A stretch of 64,000 nucleotides of DNA from Muriicola soli (GTDB lineage Bacteria > Bacteroidota > Bacteroidia > Flavobacteriales > Flavobacteriaceae), in contig NZ_CP035544.1 in the NCBI RefSeq assembly GCF_004139715.1, positions 434,001-498,000 of the forward strand, given 5' to 3'. Below, one piece after another: positions 15,609 to 25,608 of the stretch; the first letter of the stretch is position 1, and each line of letters begins with the position of its first letter. Made by a program: the position numbers and the translations under genes. Under the pieces are notes generated by a model. That model saw nothing but the letters and a program-made list of their open reading frames with translations. It was not told the DNA's origin and did not search any database.

Positions 15609-16073
15609 ATGATCAATTTCATTGGAACATATGAATGCAAGGCCGATGTAAAGGGAAGGGTGATGATACCTGTGACCCTTAAGAATCAGATGGCGCCGGT
15701 GATCAACAAAGGCTTCGTGATCAAGCGCTCTGTGTTTCAGCCATGCCTTGAACTCTACCCCATGGAGGAATGGAATCTGCTCATGGAGAAAATGAATCGA
15801 AAAAACCGATTCAAGAAAAAGAACAACGATTTTATCAGAAGGTTTTCGGCAGGGGTTAAGCCCGTTGAGATTGATGCGACAGGACGATTGCTAATACCCA
15901 AAAACCTTATTGCTATTGCCGGTATTACCAAAGAAGTGGTATTGAGCTCGGCAATAAATATAATCGAGATCTGGGATAAAGATAGTTATGAAAAGGTTTT
16001 AGATGAAACGGCAGAGAATTTTGCTGAGTTGGCTGAAGAGGTAATGGGAGAAGATGGTGATGAGCTATCATAA
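15609..16073 (+). CDS. mraZ: Transcriptional regulator MraZ
   Basis: DNA-binding regulator of the division and cell wall cluster, 154 residues, with two AbrB-like MraZ domains. GTYECKADVKGRVMIPVTLK is the first domain's signature, and EIDATGRLLIPKNL is the second's. It forms rings that bind tandem boxes upstream of its own gene; such boxes are present here. It overlaps the start of rsmH by 14 bases, which suggests translational coupling. Confidence 0.95.
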   Translation: MINFIGTYECKADVKGRVMIPVTLKNQMAPVINKGFVIKRSVFQPCLELYPMEEWNLLMEKMNRKNRFKKKNNDFIRRFSAGVKPVEIDATGRLLIPKNLIAIAGITKEVVLSSAINIIEIWDKDSYEKVLDETAENFAELAEEVMGEDGDELS

Positions 16074-16956
16074 TCCGGTCTTGCTCCGACCTTCAGTGGA
16101 CGGATTAAACATAAAACAGGACGGTGTCTACGTAGACATCACATTCGGAGGTGGAGGCCATTCTAAGGCCATTCTAGAAAGGTTGGGGGAGAAAGGAAGG
16201 TTGTTTGCTTTTGACCAGGATGAAGACGCTCTCAATAATGATATAAATGATGACCGATTTACACTAATCAATGAGAATTTCAGGTATCTCGGTCAGTTTT
16301 TAAAGTTCTATGGCATTCGGAAAGTGAATGGGATCCTTGCAGATTTCGGAGTTTCCTCACATCAATTCGACAGCGCAGAACGAGGTTTCTCCACCCGTTT
16401 TGAGGGAGAACTTGATATGAGGATGTCTAAAAGAAATCAATTGTCTGCCTTTGAGGTAATCAATGAATACTCTGCTGAGAGACTAGGACAGATTTTAAAG
16501 CAGTATGGTGAACTCAGGAATGCTCATGCAATGGCCAAAACCATAGTAGAATCCCGGGATAAGAAAACGATAAAAACCTCTGCTGATTTAAAGCAGGCGT
16601 TACAAAGGTTTTTGCCCGGACACAAAGAGCATAAAATATTGGCCCAGATATACCAGGCGGTGAGAATTGAAGTGAATCAGGAATTGGAGGCGATAAAGGA
16701 GTTCTTATTGCAAACTCCGGGCTTGTTGCCCGAAGAAGGCCGATTGAGCATTATCAGTTACCATTCACTGGAAGATCGTCTGGTAAAGCGCTTTATCATG
16801 ACTGGGAATTTTGAAGGAGAACTTGAAAAGGACTTTTACGGAAAGCCTTTAAAACCCTTTAAAAAAGTGGGGAACCTGGTAGTCCCAGACGAAGAAGAGA
16901 TCAAACAAAATAACAGAGCACGAAGTGCAAAATTGAGAATAGCGGAACGGATTTAA
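16060..16956 (+). CDS. rsmH: 16S rRNA (cytosine1402-N4)-methyltransferase
   Basis: Methylates N4 of C1402 in 16S rRNA with SAM. The 298-residue protein starts SYHNPVLL and has the SAM motif DITFGGGGHS, DFGVSSHQ, RGFSTRF, and the C-terminal ISYHSLEDRLVKRF and NNRARSAKLR motifs. The ATG giving MSYHNP is preferred; an ATG two codons earlier is possible. Overlap with mraZ is standard for dcw clusters. Confidence 0.95.
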   Translation: MSYHNPVLLRPSVDGLNIKQDGVYVDITFGGGGHSKAILERLGEKGRLFAFDQDEDALNNDINDDRFTLINENFRYLGQFLKFYGIRKVNGILADFGVSSHQFDSAERGFSTRFEGELDMRMSKRNQLSAFEVINEYSAERLGQILKQYGELRNAHAMAKTIVESRDKKTIKTSADLKQALQRFLPGHKEHKILAQIYQAVRIEVNQELEAIKEFLLQTPGLLPEEGRLSIISYHSLEDRLVKRFIMTGNFEGELEKDFYGKPLKPFKKVGNLVVPDEEEIKQNNRARSAKLRIAERI

Positions 16957-16971
16957 TTATTGAAAATCAAA

Positions 16972-17292
16972 ATGAAAAACGGAATTGTATCCATTTTAAA
17001 AGGCAAGTTTCTAGTGAGTGGTGGCGCTCCTAAAAACTGGCTCTTTTTGGTATTTGCTTCCTTCCTGGCAACGGTGATGATATCCAGTTCTCACAGCGCC
17101 GACCGCAAAGTACACAAGCTAGCCGCCCTAAATGAAGAAGTAAAGGAGTTGCGAAGTCAGTTTGTAGAGATGCGTTCGGATGTACAACGATTAAAATTGG
17201 AGTCGACCGTAAGGCTAACCGTAGCAGATAAAGGTCTGCTTCCTTCTGAGACGCCACCGAAGAAGATTAAAGTAAAATCAACCACCCCATAA
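16972..17292 (+). CDS. ftsL: FtsL-like cell division protein
   Basis: Small bitopic protein of 106 residues: a short basic cytoplasmic segment (ILKGKFLV), one membrane span (about 23-40), and a periplasmic coiled coil (LAALNEEVKELRSQFVEMRS and following) ending SETPPKKIKV. Size, topology and position between rsmH and ftsI identify the FtsL role, which is bridging FtsQ and FtsI/FtsW in the divisome. I chose the ATG giving MKNGIVSILKGKF; a TTG four codons upstream is the alternative. The stop touches the ftsI start. Confidence 0.85.
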   Translation: MKNGIVSILKGKFLVSGGAPKNWLFLVFASFLATVMISSSHSADRKVHKLAALNEEVKELRSQFVEMRSDVQRLKLESTVRLTVADKGLLPSETPPKKIKVKSTTP

Positions 17293-19299
17293 ATGGCATT
17301 TTCTACCAAACATATTCTAACCAGGTTGTATCTCGTATCGGGAGGCTTGTTCCTTTTTGGTGGGTTGGTACTTTTTAAGCTGGTGAGTATCCAAATGGTG
17401 CATGGGGATAAGTATAAGGAGCTCGCTTTGCAACGAACGGAAAAAATGTTCACCATTCCGCCCAACAGGGGAAATCTCTATTCTGACGATGGGAGTTTGC
17501 TGGCAACTTCGGTCTCCAAGTACGCGATCAGATTTGATGCTGTAACCGTTAAGAATGAGGATTTTGAACAACATGTAGGTCCTCTTGCTTCTCAATTAGG
17601 GGCTTTATTGAATAAGCCTGCTTCGCATTACGAACAGCTGCTTCGCAAGGCAAAAGCAAATAAAAACAGGTATGCGCTAATTGCACGAAACCTGGACTAT
17701 TCTCAGTACATGAGCGTCAAGGAGTTCCCACTTTTTAATATGGGACCCTACAGAGGTGGTCTGATTGTGGATCAGAAAACGGTTCGCGAGCATCCCCTGG
17801 GAAAAATCGCCGAAAGAAGTGTTGGTTATGAACGTTTTGATGAAAACGGCTATGTTACCCGGGTTGGACTTGAAGGCGCCTTTGGACAATACCTCAGGGG
17901 AAAAGAAGGGAAACGTCTCAAGCAAAAAATAGCCAAAGGGCAATGGAAGCCCATCGGCCTTGACAATATCATAGAGCCAAAGGACGGCTATGATGTAATT
18001 TCCACAATCGACATCAATATCCAGGATATTGCCCACCACGCCCTGTTGAAGCAACTCGAAAAATACAAAGCAGATCACGGCTGCGTAATTGTAATGGAAA
18101 CGCATACCGGCGAAATCAAAGCCATATCGAACCTCGGCAGGACAGAGGATGACAAATATTACGAAAGACTGAATTATGCTGTTGGGGAATCTCACGAGCC
18201 CGGTTCAACATTTAAGTTGATGTCACTGGTAGCGGCTTTGGAGGATAAAGTAGTAGATACCAGCAGTGTCATTGATACGGAAAAGGGAAGATGGCGTCTT
18301 TATGACCGTATCGTGAGGGATTCAAAGCATGGGGGCTACGGCGAGATTTCGGTAGCTCGGGCTTTTGAGCTTTCCTCCAATACTGCCTTCGCAAAAATGA
18401 TCCATAATAATTATAAGCAAAATCCTGAGGCCTTTGTCAACAGGCTCAGGCAGATGGACTTGCATAAAGAACTGGGCTTACCGATTAAGGGAGAGGGTAT
18501 TCCAGTGTTGAGGAATCCGGGCGATAAAGGCTGGTCGGGGATTTCCCTGGCATGGATGTCTCACGGATATGAAGTGGCTCTTACTCCACTTCAAACTCTT
18601 GCGTTCTACAATGCCATTGCCAATGATGGGGAATTACTTAGGCCCAGACTCATTAAGGAAGTAAAAGAATGGAATAATACCATACAAAGGTTTGAAAAGG
18701 AAGTGATCAACCCGGCGATATGCTCCGAGGAAACGGTGAAAAAGGTACAGCAGCTGTTAAAAAATGTTGTGGAGAAAGAACACGGTACCGGACATAAATT
18801 ATTTGCGGAAGGCTTTTCGATGGCTGGTAAAACAGGTACAGCACAAAAGAATTACGTAGGTAAAGATCCTGATAAACTGAGGTACATTTCCACTTTTGCA
18901 GGTTATTTCCCAGCAGACGATCCTAAATATTCATGTATCGTAGTCATCCATGAACCCGATAAGAGTGTTGGCTACTACGGGGCGGATGTGTCTGGTCCGG
19001 TTTTTAAATCCATTGCTCATAAGATATACTCAAATAACCCTTTGGTTGATGAGGTTGCCGATCTCGAACCCTTTAATGAAGTCTTGGAAGAGGCTTATGA
19101 GTCTTATTATGATGAGGTACAAAAGGATTTAACCATCATGCCCAATTTAAAAGGGATGAGTGGGATGGACGCTATTTCCATACTCGAAAATCTCGGCCTG
19201 AAAGTAGAAATTAAGGGTAATGGAAAAGTGAAAAAGCAATCGGTACGGCAGGGAACCAAACTTAACGAGGTATCTAAAATAGTCCTGGATCTTTCATGA
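17293..19299 (+). CDS. ftsI: Division transpeptidase (penicillin-binding protein) with PASTA domain
   Basis: Septal peptidoglycan transpeptidase. The 668 residues contain an N-terminal membrane anchor (about 12-32), a dimerisation domain, and a transpeptidase domain with the catalytic S305 in STFK, SSN at 361-363, and KTG at 513-515. A C-terminal PASTA domain (TIMPNLKGMSGMDAISILENLGLKVE and after) follows, giving the PBP2x-like layout common in Bacteroidota. It overlaps murE by 4 bases. It would work with FtsW encoded four genes later. Confidence 0.94.
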   Translation: MAFSTKHILTRLYLVSGGLFLFGGLVLFKLVSIQMVHGDKYKELALQRTEKMFTIPPNRGNLYSDDGSLLATSVSKYAIRFDAVTVKNEDFEQHVGPLASQLGALLNKPASHYEQLLRKAKANKNRYALIARNLDYSQYMSVKEFPLFNMGPYRGGLIVDQKTVREHPLGKIAERSVGYERFDENGYVTRVGLEGAFGQYLRGKEGKRLKQKIAKGQWKPIGLDNIIEPKDGYDVISTIDINIQDIAHHALLKQLEKYKADHGCVIVMETHTGEIKAISNLGRTEDDKYYERLNYAVGESHEPGSTFKLMSLVAALEDKVVDTSSVIDTEKGRWRLYDRIVRDSKHGGYGEISVARAFELSSNTAFAKMIHNNYKQNPEAFVNRLRQMDLHKELGLPIKGEGIPVLRNPGDKGWSGISLAWMSHGYEVALTPLQTLAFYNAIANDGELLRPRLIKEVKEWNNTIQRFEKEVINPAICSEETVKKVQQLLKNVVEKEHGTGHKLFAEGFSMAGKTGTAQKNYVGKDPDKLRYISTFAGYFPADDPKYSCIVVIHEPDKSVGYYGADVSGPVFKSIAHKIYSNNPLVDEVADLEPFNEVLEEAYESYYDEVQKDLTIMPNLKGMSGMDAISILENLGLKVEIKGNGKVKKQSVRQGTKLNEVSKIVLDLS

Positions 19300-20759
19300 A
19301 GTCACTCAAAGACATATTATATGGAGTGGGCCTTAAGGCTGTAACCGGAACAACGGCCAAACTCGTGAATCAAATATGTTTCGATTCCCGGACTGTTTCC
19401 ATTGATGATGTTTTTGTTGCCATCAGCGGGACACAGTCTAACGGACACGATTATATTGGTAAGGCCATTGCCTCAGGAGCCAATGCAATTGTCTGTGAGC
19501 AGATGCCCGCAGATCTTATAAATGAGGTGACCTACCTGGAGGTAGAAGACTCTAAGAAGGCTCTTGCCATTATGGCTTCAAATTTCTACGAAAATCCCTC
19601 AAAAAATTTAAAACTGATCGGGGTAACTGGGACCAACGGTAAAACTACTGTAAGCACCCTTCTCTATCAATTGTTTAAAAAAGCCGGCTTTAAAGTTGGT
19701 CTGCTTTCCACAATCAGGATTATGGTTGATGAAAAGGAGTACGATACAAAACATACCACTCCTGATGCCTTGTCTATCAATTACTATTTGTCATTAATGA
19801 GTGAGGAAGGGGTGGAGTACTGTTTTATGGAAGCCAGTTCACATGGCATTGATCAGAAAAGGACCGAAGGCCTCGTATTTGCCGGGGCTATTTTCACCAA
19901 CCTGTCTCACGACCACCTGGATTATCACAAAACCTTTGCAGATTACAGGGATGCCAAAAAGGCATTGTTCGATTACTTGCCTAAAACAGCATTCGCCTTA
20001 TCAAACATGGATGACAAGAATGGTTTGGTCATGCTGCAGAATACCAAGGCTAGAAAATTTACATACGCGCTCAAATCGTATGCAGATTACAGGGCTCAGA
20101 TCCTGGAAAATCAGTTCAGCGGTCAATTGCTAAAAATTGACAACAATGAACTCTGGACAAAACTTATAGGGAATTTCAATGCTTACAATGTACTCGCGAT
20201 TTACGCGACAGCTGATCTGCTCGGGTTAGATAAAATCGAAACCCTCAAATTACTCAGTGAGCTGGAAAATGTAAGTGGCAGATTTCAATACTATATCTCA
20301 AAAAATCGCATAACGGCTATTGTTGATTATGCCCATACGCCGGACGCTTTAAAAAATGTGCTGGAAACAATCAGCGCATTGAGGACTGGAAATGAAAACG
20401 TCATCACCGTAGTGGGGTGTGGTGGTGATCGTGACAAGTCTAAGCGTCCGGTAATGGGGCATATCGCTACCTCCCTTAGTAATAAGGTCATTTTTACCTC
20501 AGACAATCCAAGGACCGAGCAACCCGGAGTTATTATTTCGGAAATGGAAGCTGGGGTAGAACCGCAAAATTCAGCAAAGGTTTTGGCGATCGAAAACAGA
20601 AAACAGGCCATTAAAACCGCCTGTCAGCTAGCCGATGCACAAGACATCATTCTCCTGGCCGGGAAAGGCCATGAAACCTACCAGGAAACCAATGGAAACA
20701 GGACGGACTTTGATGATTTTAAAATTATCAAACAAGCATTAGAAGATTTAAAGAAATAG
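19296..20759 (+). CDS. murE: UDP-MurNAc-L-Ala-D-Glu:meso-DAP ligase
   Basis: Adds the third residue of the peptidoglycan stem peptide. Mur ligase of 487 residues with the ATP loop GVTGTNGKTT, the N-terminal CFDSRTV substrate-binding motif, HTTPDAL and EASSHGIDQ motifs. TSDNPRTEQP contains the DNPR motif that marks meso-diaminopimelate rather than lysine specificity. Overlap with ftsI by 4 bases indicates coupling. mraY follows 12 bases later. Confidence 0.95.
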   Translation: MKSLKDILYGVGLKAVTGTTAKLVNQICFDSRTVSIDDVFVAISGTQSNGHDYIGKAIASGANAIVCEQMPADLINEVTYLEVEDSKKALAIMASNFYENPSKNLKLIGVTGTNGKTTVSTLLYQLFKKAGFKVGLLSTIRIMVDEKEYDTKHTTPDALSINYYLSLMSEEGVEYCFMEASSHGIDQKRTEGLVFAGAIFTNLSHDHLDYHKTFADYRDAKKALFDYLPKTAFALSNMDDKNGLVMLQNTKARKFTYALKSYADYRAQILENQFSGQLLKIDNNELWTKLIGNFNAYNVLAIYATADLLGLDKIETLKLLSELENVSGRFQYYISKNRITAIVDYAHTPDALKNVLETISALRTGNENVITVVGCGGDRDKSKRPVMGHIATSLSNKVIFTSDNPRTEQPGVIISEMEAGVEPQNSAKVLAIENRKQAIKTACQLADAQDIILLAGKGHETYQETNGNRTDFDDFKIIKQALEDLKK

Positions 20760-20771
20760 CAAGAAAGTAGT

Positions 20772-21992
20772 ATGCTGTATTATTTGTTTGAATATTTAGA
20801 GAAACAGTACCAGTTCCCAGGGGCGACATTATTTCAATTCCTCACCTTCAGGGCAGCCATGGCGGTATTGCTATCGCTTGTTCTTGCCACAACCCTTGGA
20901 AAGCGCATCATTCTCTTTCTCCGAAAGAAACAAATAGGAGAGACCGTAAGGGATCTCGGACTCGATGGACAGCAGCAAAAACAGGGTACTCCAACTATGG
21001 GCGGACTCATCATTATTATGTCTACCCTGCTCCCCGTAATTCTCTTTGCTCGCCTCGATAATATCTACGTGATCCTGCTTATTGTCACCACCCTATGGAT
21101 GGGCATCATCGGCTTCATAGATGATTACATTAAGATTTTTAAAAAGAATAAAAAAGGCCTTAAAGGAAGATTTAAAATCCTGGGGCAAGTGGTTTTAGGC
21201 CTGGTGGTGGGCGCTACCCTCTTTTTCCACCCTGAAGTTACCATGAAGGAAAAGAATAAGACCATCATTACCGAGAATTTCGAGGTTCGCGATGTGGAAG
21301 GAAAGGAAATGAAATCTACCAAGACCAACGTTCCCTTCTTTAAAAATAACGAGTTCGACTATGGTGATTTGATCTCTTGGATAGGGGGAGACGTACAGAG
21401 ATACGCATGGCTCATCTTTATCCCCATCGTCATCTTCATAGTGACAGCAGTTTCCAACGGTGCCAATTTAACGGATGGAATTGACGGTCTGGCCGCTGGT
21501 ACTTCTGCGATAATCGTATTGACACTGGGCATCTTTGCCTGGGTATCGGGTAACATTATATTCTCGGATTACCTGGATATACTTTATATCCCCAGGGCTG
21601 GAGAGTTGGTCGTGTTTATCTCTGCTTTTGTAGGATCTCTAGTCGGATTCCTATGGTACAACGCATTTCCTGCCCAGGTCTTTATGGGTGACACAGGCAG
21701 CTTAACCATTGGCGGCGTAATTGCAGTGATTGCCATCATCGTGCGGAAGGAATTACTCATTCCTCTCTTATGCGGGATTTTCTTTGCCGAGTCGCTATCT
21801 GTCATGATGCAGGTCAGTTATTTCAAATACACCAAGAAAAAATACGGAGAAGGGAAACGAATATTTCTTATGTCGCCCCTTCACCACCATTATCAAAAAA
21901 GAGGATATCACGAAAGCAAGATCGTCACCAGATTCTGGATTATAGGAATCCTGTTGGCTATTGTGACCATTGTAACCTTAAAAGTGAGGTAA
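20772..21992 (+). CDS. mraY: Phospho-MurNAc-pentapeptide transferase
   Basis: Integral membrane enzyme that makes lipid I from UDP-MurNAc-pentapeptide and undecaprenyl phosphate. The 406 residues form about ten membrane spans. Seen are the GTPTMGG motif, the FIDDYIK aspartate motif, [15 protein letters not shown] and the histidine-rich [11 protein letters not shown] loop. A polar insert (residues about 155-190), longer than in E. coli MraY, is typical for Bacteroidota. The stop is immediately followed by the murD ATG. Confidence 0.95.
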   Translation: MLYYLFEYLEKQYQFPGATLFQFLTFRAAMAVLLSLVLATTLGKRIILFLRKKQIGETVRDLGLDGQQQKQGTPTMGGLIIIMSTLLPVILFARLDNIYVILLIVTTLWMGIIGFIDDYIKIFKKNKKGLKGRFKILGQVVLGLVVGATLFFHPEVTMKEKNKTIITENFEVRDVEGKEMKSTKTNVPFFKNNEFDYGDLISWIGGDVQRYAWLIFIPIVIFIVTAVSNGANLTDGIDGLAAGTSAIIVLTLGIFAWVSGNIIFSDYLDILYIPRAGELVVFISAFVGSLVGFLWYNAFPAQVFMGDTGSLTIGGVIAVIAIIVRKELLIPLLCGIFFAESLSVMMQVSYFKYTKKKYGEGKRIFLMSPLHHHYQKRGYHESKIVTRFWIIGILLAIVTIVTLKVR

Positions 21993-23327
21993 ATGGAGCG
22001 ATTAGTGATCCTGGGAGGAGGCGAAAGTGGTGTAGGAACTGCCATCCTGGGGAAACAGAAAGGATTTGAGGTCTTTGTTTCAGACAAAGGCGAGATTAAG
22101 AAAAAATACAAAGACGTTCTTATACATGTTGGATTGGAATGGGAAGAAGGAGGACATACAGAGGAGAAGATACTGAATGCCGACCTGGTTATGAAGAGTC
22201 CGGGAATCCCCGATAAGGTACCCCTGGTTCAGAAACTGGTTAACAAAGGTATTCCCGTGATATCGGAAATTGAATTTGCCTCGCGATATACCGGTGCGAC
22301 CATCATTGCGATTACCGGGAGTAATGGTAAAACAACCACGACCATGCTCACTTATCACATCCTGAAACAAGCGGGATATGATGTTGGTATGGCCGGGAAC
22401 ATTGGAGACAGTTTCGCACAAATGGTTGCCGAAGGGGAGAAGGAGTACTTCGTTCTGGAAATCAGCAGCTTTCAGCTCGACGGGATCACAAGCTTTAGCC
22501 CGCACATTGCGATGATCACCAATATCACCCCTGATCATTTGGATCGATACGATAATGATTTTCTTAAATATGTCGCTTCTAAATTCAGGATCACAATGAA
22601 CCAGAGCAGCAAAGACTTTTTTATCTATGATGCCGATGATGACGTGATTGACGCTCACTTAAAAAAGCACCCTATCCAGGCCAGCAAACTGCCCTTCTCC
22701 TTACATGGGGAAAAGCAGTATGGAACCTTTTTAAAAGACAAACAATTTGTAATAAAGACACACGAAGACACTATGGAACTAGCATCAGATTCACTAGCAT
22801 TAGAAGGTCAGCACAACCTCAAGAATACCATGGCTGCAATTACCGCAGCTAAACTGGTGGGGATCCGTAAGGAAACTATTCGGGAGTGTATCCAGAACTT
22901 TCAGGGTGCTGCGCACCGACTTGAGAAGGTCCTGAAAATACATCACGTACAGTACATCAATGATTCAAAGGCAACCAACGTCAATGCCACCTACTATGCC
23001 CTCGATAGTATGAGCACTCCCACCGTTTGGATTGTTGGAGGAGTGGATAAAGGCAATGATTATAAAGCCCTAATGCCTTTGGTACGCGAGAAGGTTAAGG
23101 CGATAATTTGCCTGGGAATGGACAACGAAAAACTCAGGCAAACTTTCGTAAATGCGGTAGATATTTTTGTTGAAACCTATGCCATGTCTGAAGCAGTAAA
23201 GGTCGCTTACAAAATAGCTGAGCGAGGAGACACCGTTTTGCTCTCGCCCGCTTGTGCAAGTTTCGATTTGTTTAAAAATTACGAGGATAGAGGGAATCAA
23301 TTTAAAGAAGCAATTAAAAACCTATAG
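21993..23327 (+). CDS. murD: UDP-MurNAc-L-alanine:D-glutamate ligase
   Basis: Adds D-glutamate to UDP-MurNAc-L-Ala in the cytosol. The 444 residues show the N-terminal ILGGGESGVG nucleotide-like fold, the ATP loop AITGSNGKTTTT, EISSFQLD, NITPDHLDRY, NDSKATN and the C-terminal LLSPACASFDLF motif. It is tightly placed between mraY and ftsW. Confidence 0.95.
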   Translation: MERLVILGGGESGVGTAILGKQKGFEVFVSDKGEIKKKYKDVLIHVGLEWEEGGHTEEKILNADLVMKSPGIPDKVPLVQKLVNKGIPVISEIEFASRYTGATIIAITGSNGKTTTTMLTYHILKQAGYDVGMAGNIGDSFAQMVAEGEKEYFVLEISSFQLDGITSFSPHIAMITNITPDHLDRYDNDFLKYVASKFRITMNQSSKDFFIYDADDDVIDAHLKKHPIQASKLPFSLHGEKQYGTFLKDKQFVIKTHEDTMELASDSLALEGQHNLKNTMAAITAAKLVGIRKETIRECIQNFQGAAHRLEKVLKIHHVQYINDSKATNVNATYYALDSMSTPTVWIVGGVDKGNDYKALMPLVREKVKAIICLGMDNEKLRQTFVNAVDIFVETYAMSEAVKVAYKIAERGDTVLLSPACASFDLFKNYEDRGNQFKEAIKNL

Positions 23328-23330
23328 TTT

Positions 23331-24524
23331 TTGAAGTTCCTAACTCACATACAAGGTGATAAAGTCATTTGGGCGGTGGTAGCACTGCTGGCCTTATTCT
23401 CTTTCCTTCCGGTGTACAGCGCCAGTAGCAATCTGGTGTATGTTGTGGGGAATGGAACTACCATAGGGCATTTGATGAAACACGGTTTATTGCTGTTCCT
23501 GGGCTTTGGGATCATTTATGGTGTTCACAAAATCCCGGCTCATTACTTTAAAGGATTATCAATTATCGCAATGCCTGTGGTCCTTGCCCTGCTGGTTTAT
23601 ACATTGGCACAAGGCACAACCATTGAGGGGGCCAACGCCAGCCGTTGGATCAGATTGCCCCTTGTAGGGATCACTTTTCAAACCTCAACCCTGGCTTCTG
23701 TTGTTTTAATGGTCTACATCGCCAGGTACCTTTCCAAAATAAAAGATAGACAGGTGACTTTTAAGGAAAGTATTTTGCCTTTATGGTCCCCGGTTTTTCT
23801 GATTGTAATATTGATTTTACCAGCCAATTTTTCAACCGCTGCCATCCTTTTCTTTATGGTGCTGGTCTTGTGCTTTTTGGGGGGATACCCCTTGAAATAC
23901 TTATCTGCAATGATTGGTTTAGGCCTTTTAGGGCTATTGTTCTTTGTCCTTGTCGCCAAAGCAGCCCCGGATCTTTTTCCGAACAGGGTAGACACCTGGA
24001 TGAGTCGTGTTGAAAGTTTTTGGGACCCCGCAGATACAGAGGCAGACTATCAGATTGAAAAAGCCAAAATAGCCATTTCCAGCGGAGGCCTGGTGGGTAA
24101 CGGGGCAGGTAAAAGCGTCATGAAAAATTTCCTGCCACAGAGTTCTTCAGATTTTATTTATGCAATAATCGTTGAGGAATACGGCCTTATAGGGGGTTTT
24201 TCTCTCATGTTCTTTTATATGCTTTTGCTTTTTAGAATTGTCGTTGTTGCCAACGCTAATCAGTCGGTTTTTGGGAAGTTGCTGGTTGTAGGGGTAGGAT
24301 TGCCCATAGTATTCCAGGCATTGATCAATATGGCAGTCGCAGTTGAATTGTTCCCTGTTACAGGGCAAACTCTGCCCTTGATCAGTTCAGGGGGGACTTC
24401 TATTTGGATGACCTGTCTGGCGATAGGCATTGTTTTGAGTGCGAGTAGAAAGAGAACCAACGAATTGGAGGATCAGGAAATTGATGAAAATAACCCTTTA
24501 GAAGTCTTAAGTGGGCAACTATAA
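23331..24524 (+). CDS. ftsW: Septal peptidoglycan polymerase (lipid II glycosyltransferase) FtsW
   Basis: SEDS-family polytopic membrane protein that polymerises lipid II at the septum with FtsI. The 397 residues carry about ten hydrophobic segments, the GANASRWIRL motif, the aspartate region ADTEADYQ in the large loop, and the GQTLPLISSGGTS signature near the C-terminus. The start is TTG, 3 bases after the murD stop. The end overlaps murG by 14 bases. Confidence 0.93.
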   Translation: MKFLTHIQGDKVIWAVVALLALFSFLPVYSASSNLVYVVGNGTTIGHLMKHGLLLFLGFGIIYGVHKIPAHYFKGLSIIAMPVVLALLVYTLAQGTTIEGANASRWIRLPLVGITFQTSTLASVVLMVYIARYLSKIKDRQVTFKESILPLWSPVFLIVILILPANFSTAAILFFMVLVLCFLGGYPLKYLSAMIGLGLLGLLFFVLVAKAAPDLFPNRVDTWMSRVESFWDPADTEADYQIEKAKIAISSGGLVGNGAGKSVMKNFLPQSSSDFIYAIIVEEYGLIGGFSLMFFYMLLLFRIVVVANANQSVFGKLLVVGVGLPIVFQALINMAVAVELFPVTGQTLPLISSGGTSIWMTCLAIGIVLSASRKRTNELEDQEIDENNPLEVLSGQL

Positions 24525-25608
24525 GTTTATTCTTTCCGGTGGAGGTACCGGAGGACATATTTATCCGGCAATTGCAATTGCCAACGAGCTTAAAAAGCGA
24601 TTTCCGGAGGCAGAATTTTTGTTCGTGGGAGCAAAAGACAGAATGGAAATGGAAAAGGTCCCTCAGGCGGGATACGAAATTAAAGGATTATGGATTAGTG
24701 GATTACAGAGAAGATTAAGCTGGAAAAATTTTCTTTTTCCTATAAAAGTGATCAGCAGTTTGATAAAGGCAAGAAACATAGTAAACACATTTAAACCCGA
24801 TGTCGTCATAGGTACCGGGGGCTTTGCAAGTGGCCCGGTTCTAAGAGTAGCCTCCGGGAAAGGAATTCCATGTCTTCTTCAGGAACAGAATTCCTACGCG
24901 GGGATCACAAACAAATTGCTGGCGTCGAGAGTGAGAAAGATTTGTGTGGCCTATGAAGGGATGCATAAATTCTTTCCTGAGCAAAAGATTGTTAAAACGG
25001 GAAACCCGGTGCGATCTTCCTTGCTTAGTTTACCGGATGAGGCTGAGTTGTCTTATGAGTATTTCGGGCTTAAGCCCGGAAAGAAAACCCTATTGATCCT
25101 TGGCGGGAGTTTAGGTTCCGGACGGATCAACAAACTTATTGAAGCGCAACTGAGCTATTTCCATAAACTGGATTTGCAATTGGTATGGCAATGTGGTGCC
25201 ATGTATTACGATAAATACAAGCATCTGAATTCTGATCATGTTAAGGTCCATGGATACCTGAATAAAATGGAGCACGGGTACCGGATTTCGGATATCATTA
25301 TATCGCGCTCGGGGGCGGGATCAGTTTCTGAACTCTGCCTGGTGGGCAAACCTGTGTTTTTTGTACCCTCACCAAATGTGGCTGAGGACCATCAGACTAA
25401 AAATGCCGAGGCCCTTGTAAAAGAAGGTGCGGCGGTAATGGTTGCAGAAAAGGATTTGGATAGCAAGTTCCAGGAGACATTTGAGGAATTAATTTCTTCA
25501 GATCAAAAAAGGGAGGAACTGGGTATCAATATTAAAAAGTTGGCCCTGCCAAAGGCAACAGAACATATTGTGGATGAGATTGAAAATTTAATCGGGAGAA
25601 CAGCATGA
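24511..25608 (+). CDS. murG: Lipid II synthase (GlcNAc transferase MurG)
   Basis: Transfers GlcNAc from UDP-GlcNAc to lipid I on the inner face of the membrane. The 365 residues begin at GTG and show the ILSGGGTGGHIYPA loop, GTGGFASGPVL, QEQNSYAGITNK, LGGSLGS, and the acceptor motif SRSGAGSVSEL followed by HQTKNAEAL. The GTG start lies inside ftsW (14-base overlap), and the end overlaps murC by 4 bases. Confidence 0.95.
   Translation: MGNYKFILSGGGTGGHIYPAIAIANELKKRFPEAEFLFVGAKDRMEMEKVPQAGYEIKGLWISGLQRRLSWKNFLFPIKVISSLIKARNIVNTFKPDVVIGTGGFASGPVLRVASGKGIPCLLQEQNSYAGITNKLLASRVRKICVAYEGMHKFFPEQKIVKTGNPVRSSLLSLPDEAELSYEYFGLKPGKKTLLILGGSLGSGRINKLIEAQLSYFHKLDLQLVWQCGAMYYDKYKHLNSDHVKVHGYLNKMEHGYRISDIIISRSGAGSVSELCLVGKPVFFVPSPNVAEDHQTKNAEALVKEGAAVMVAEKDLDSKFQETFEELISSDQKREELGINIKKLALPKATEHIVDEIENLIGRTA

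Noticed and set aside
17677-18195. 172-codon open frame on the minus strand
   Set aside because: Lies opposite the transpeptidase region of ftsI; cysteine- and phenylalanine-rich shadow with no recognisable domain.
22080-22658. 192-codon open frame on the minus strand
   Set aside because: Antisense to murD in a dense operon with continuous coding on the plus strand.
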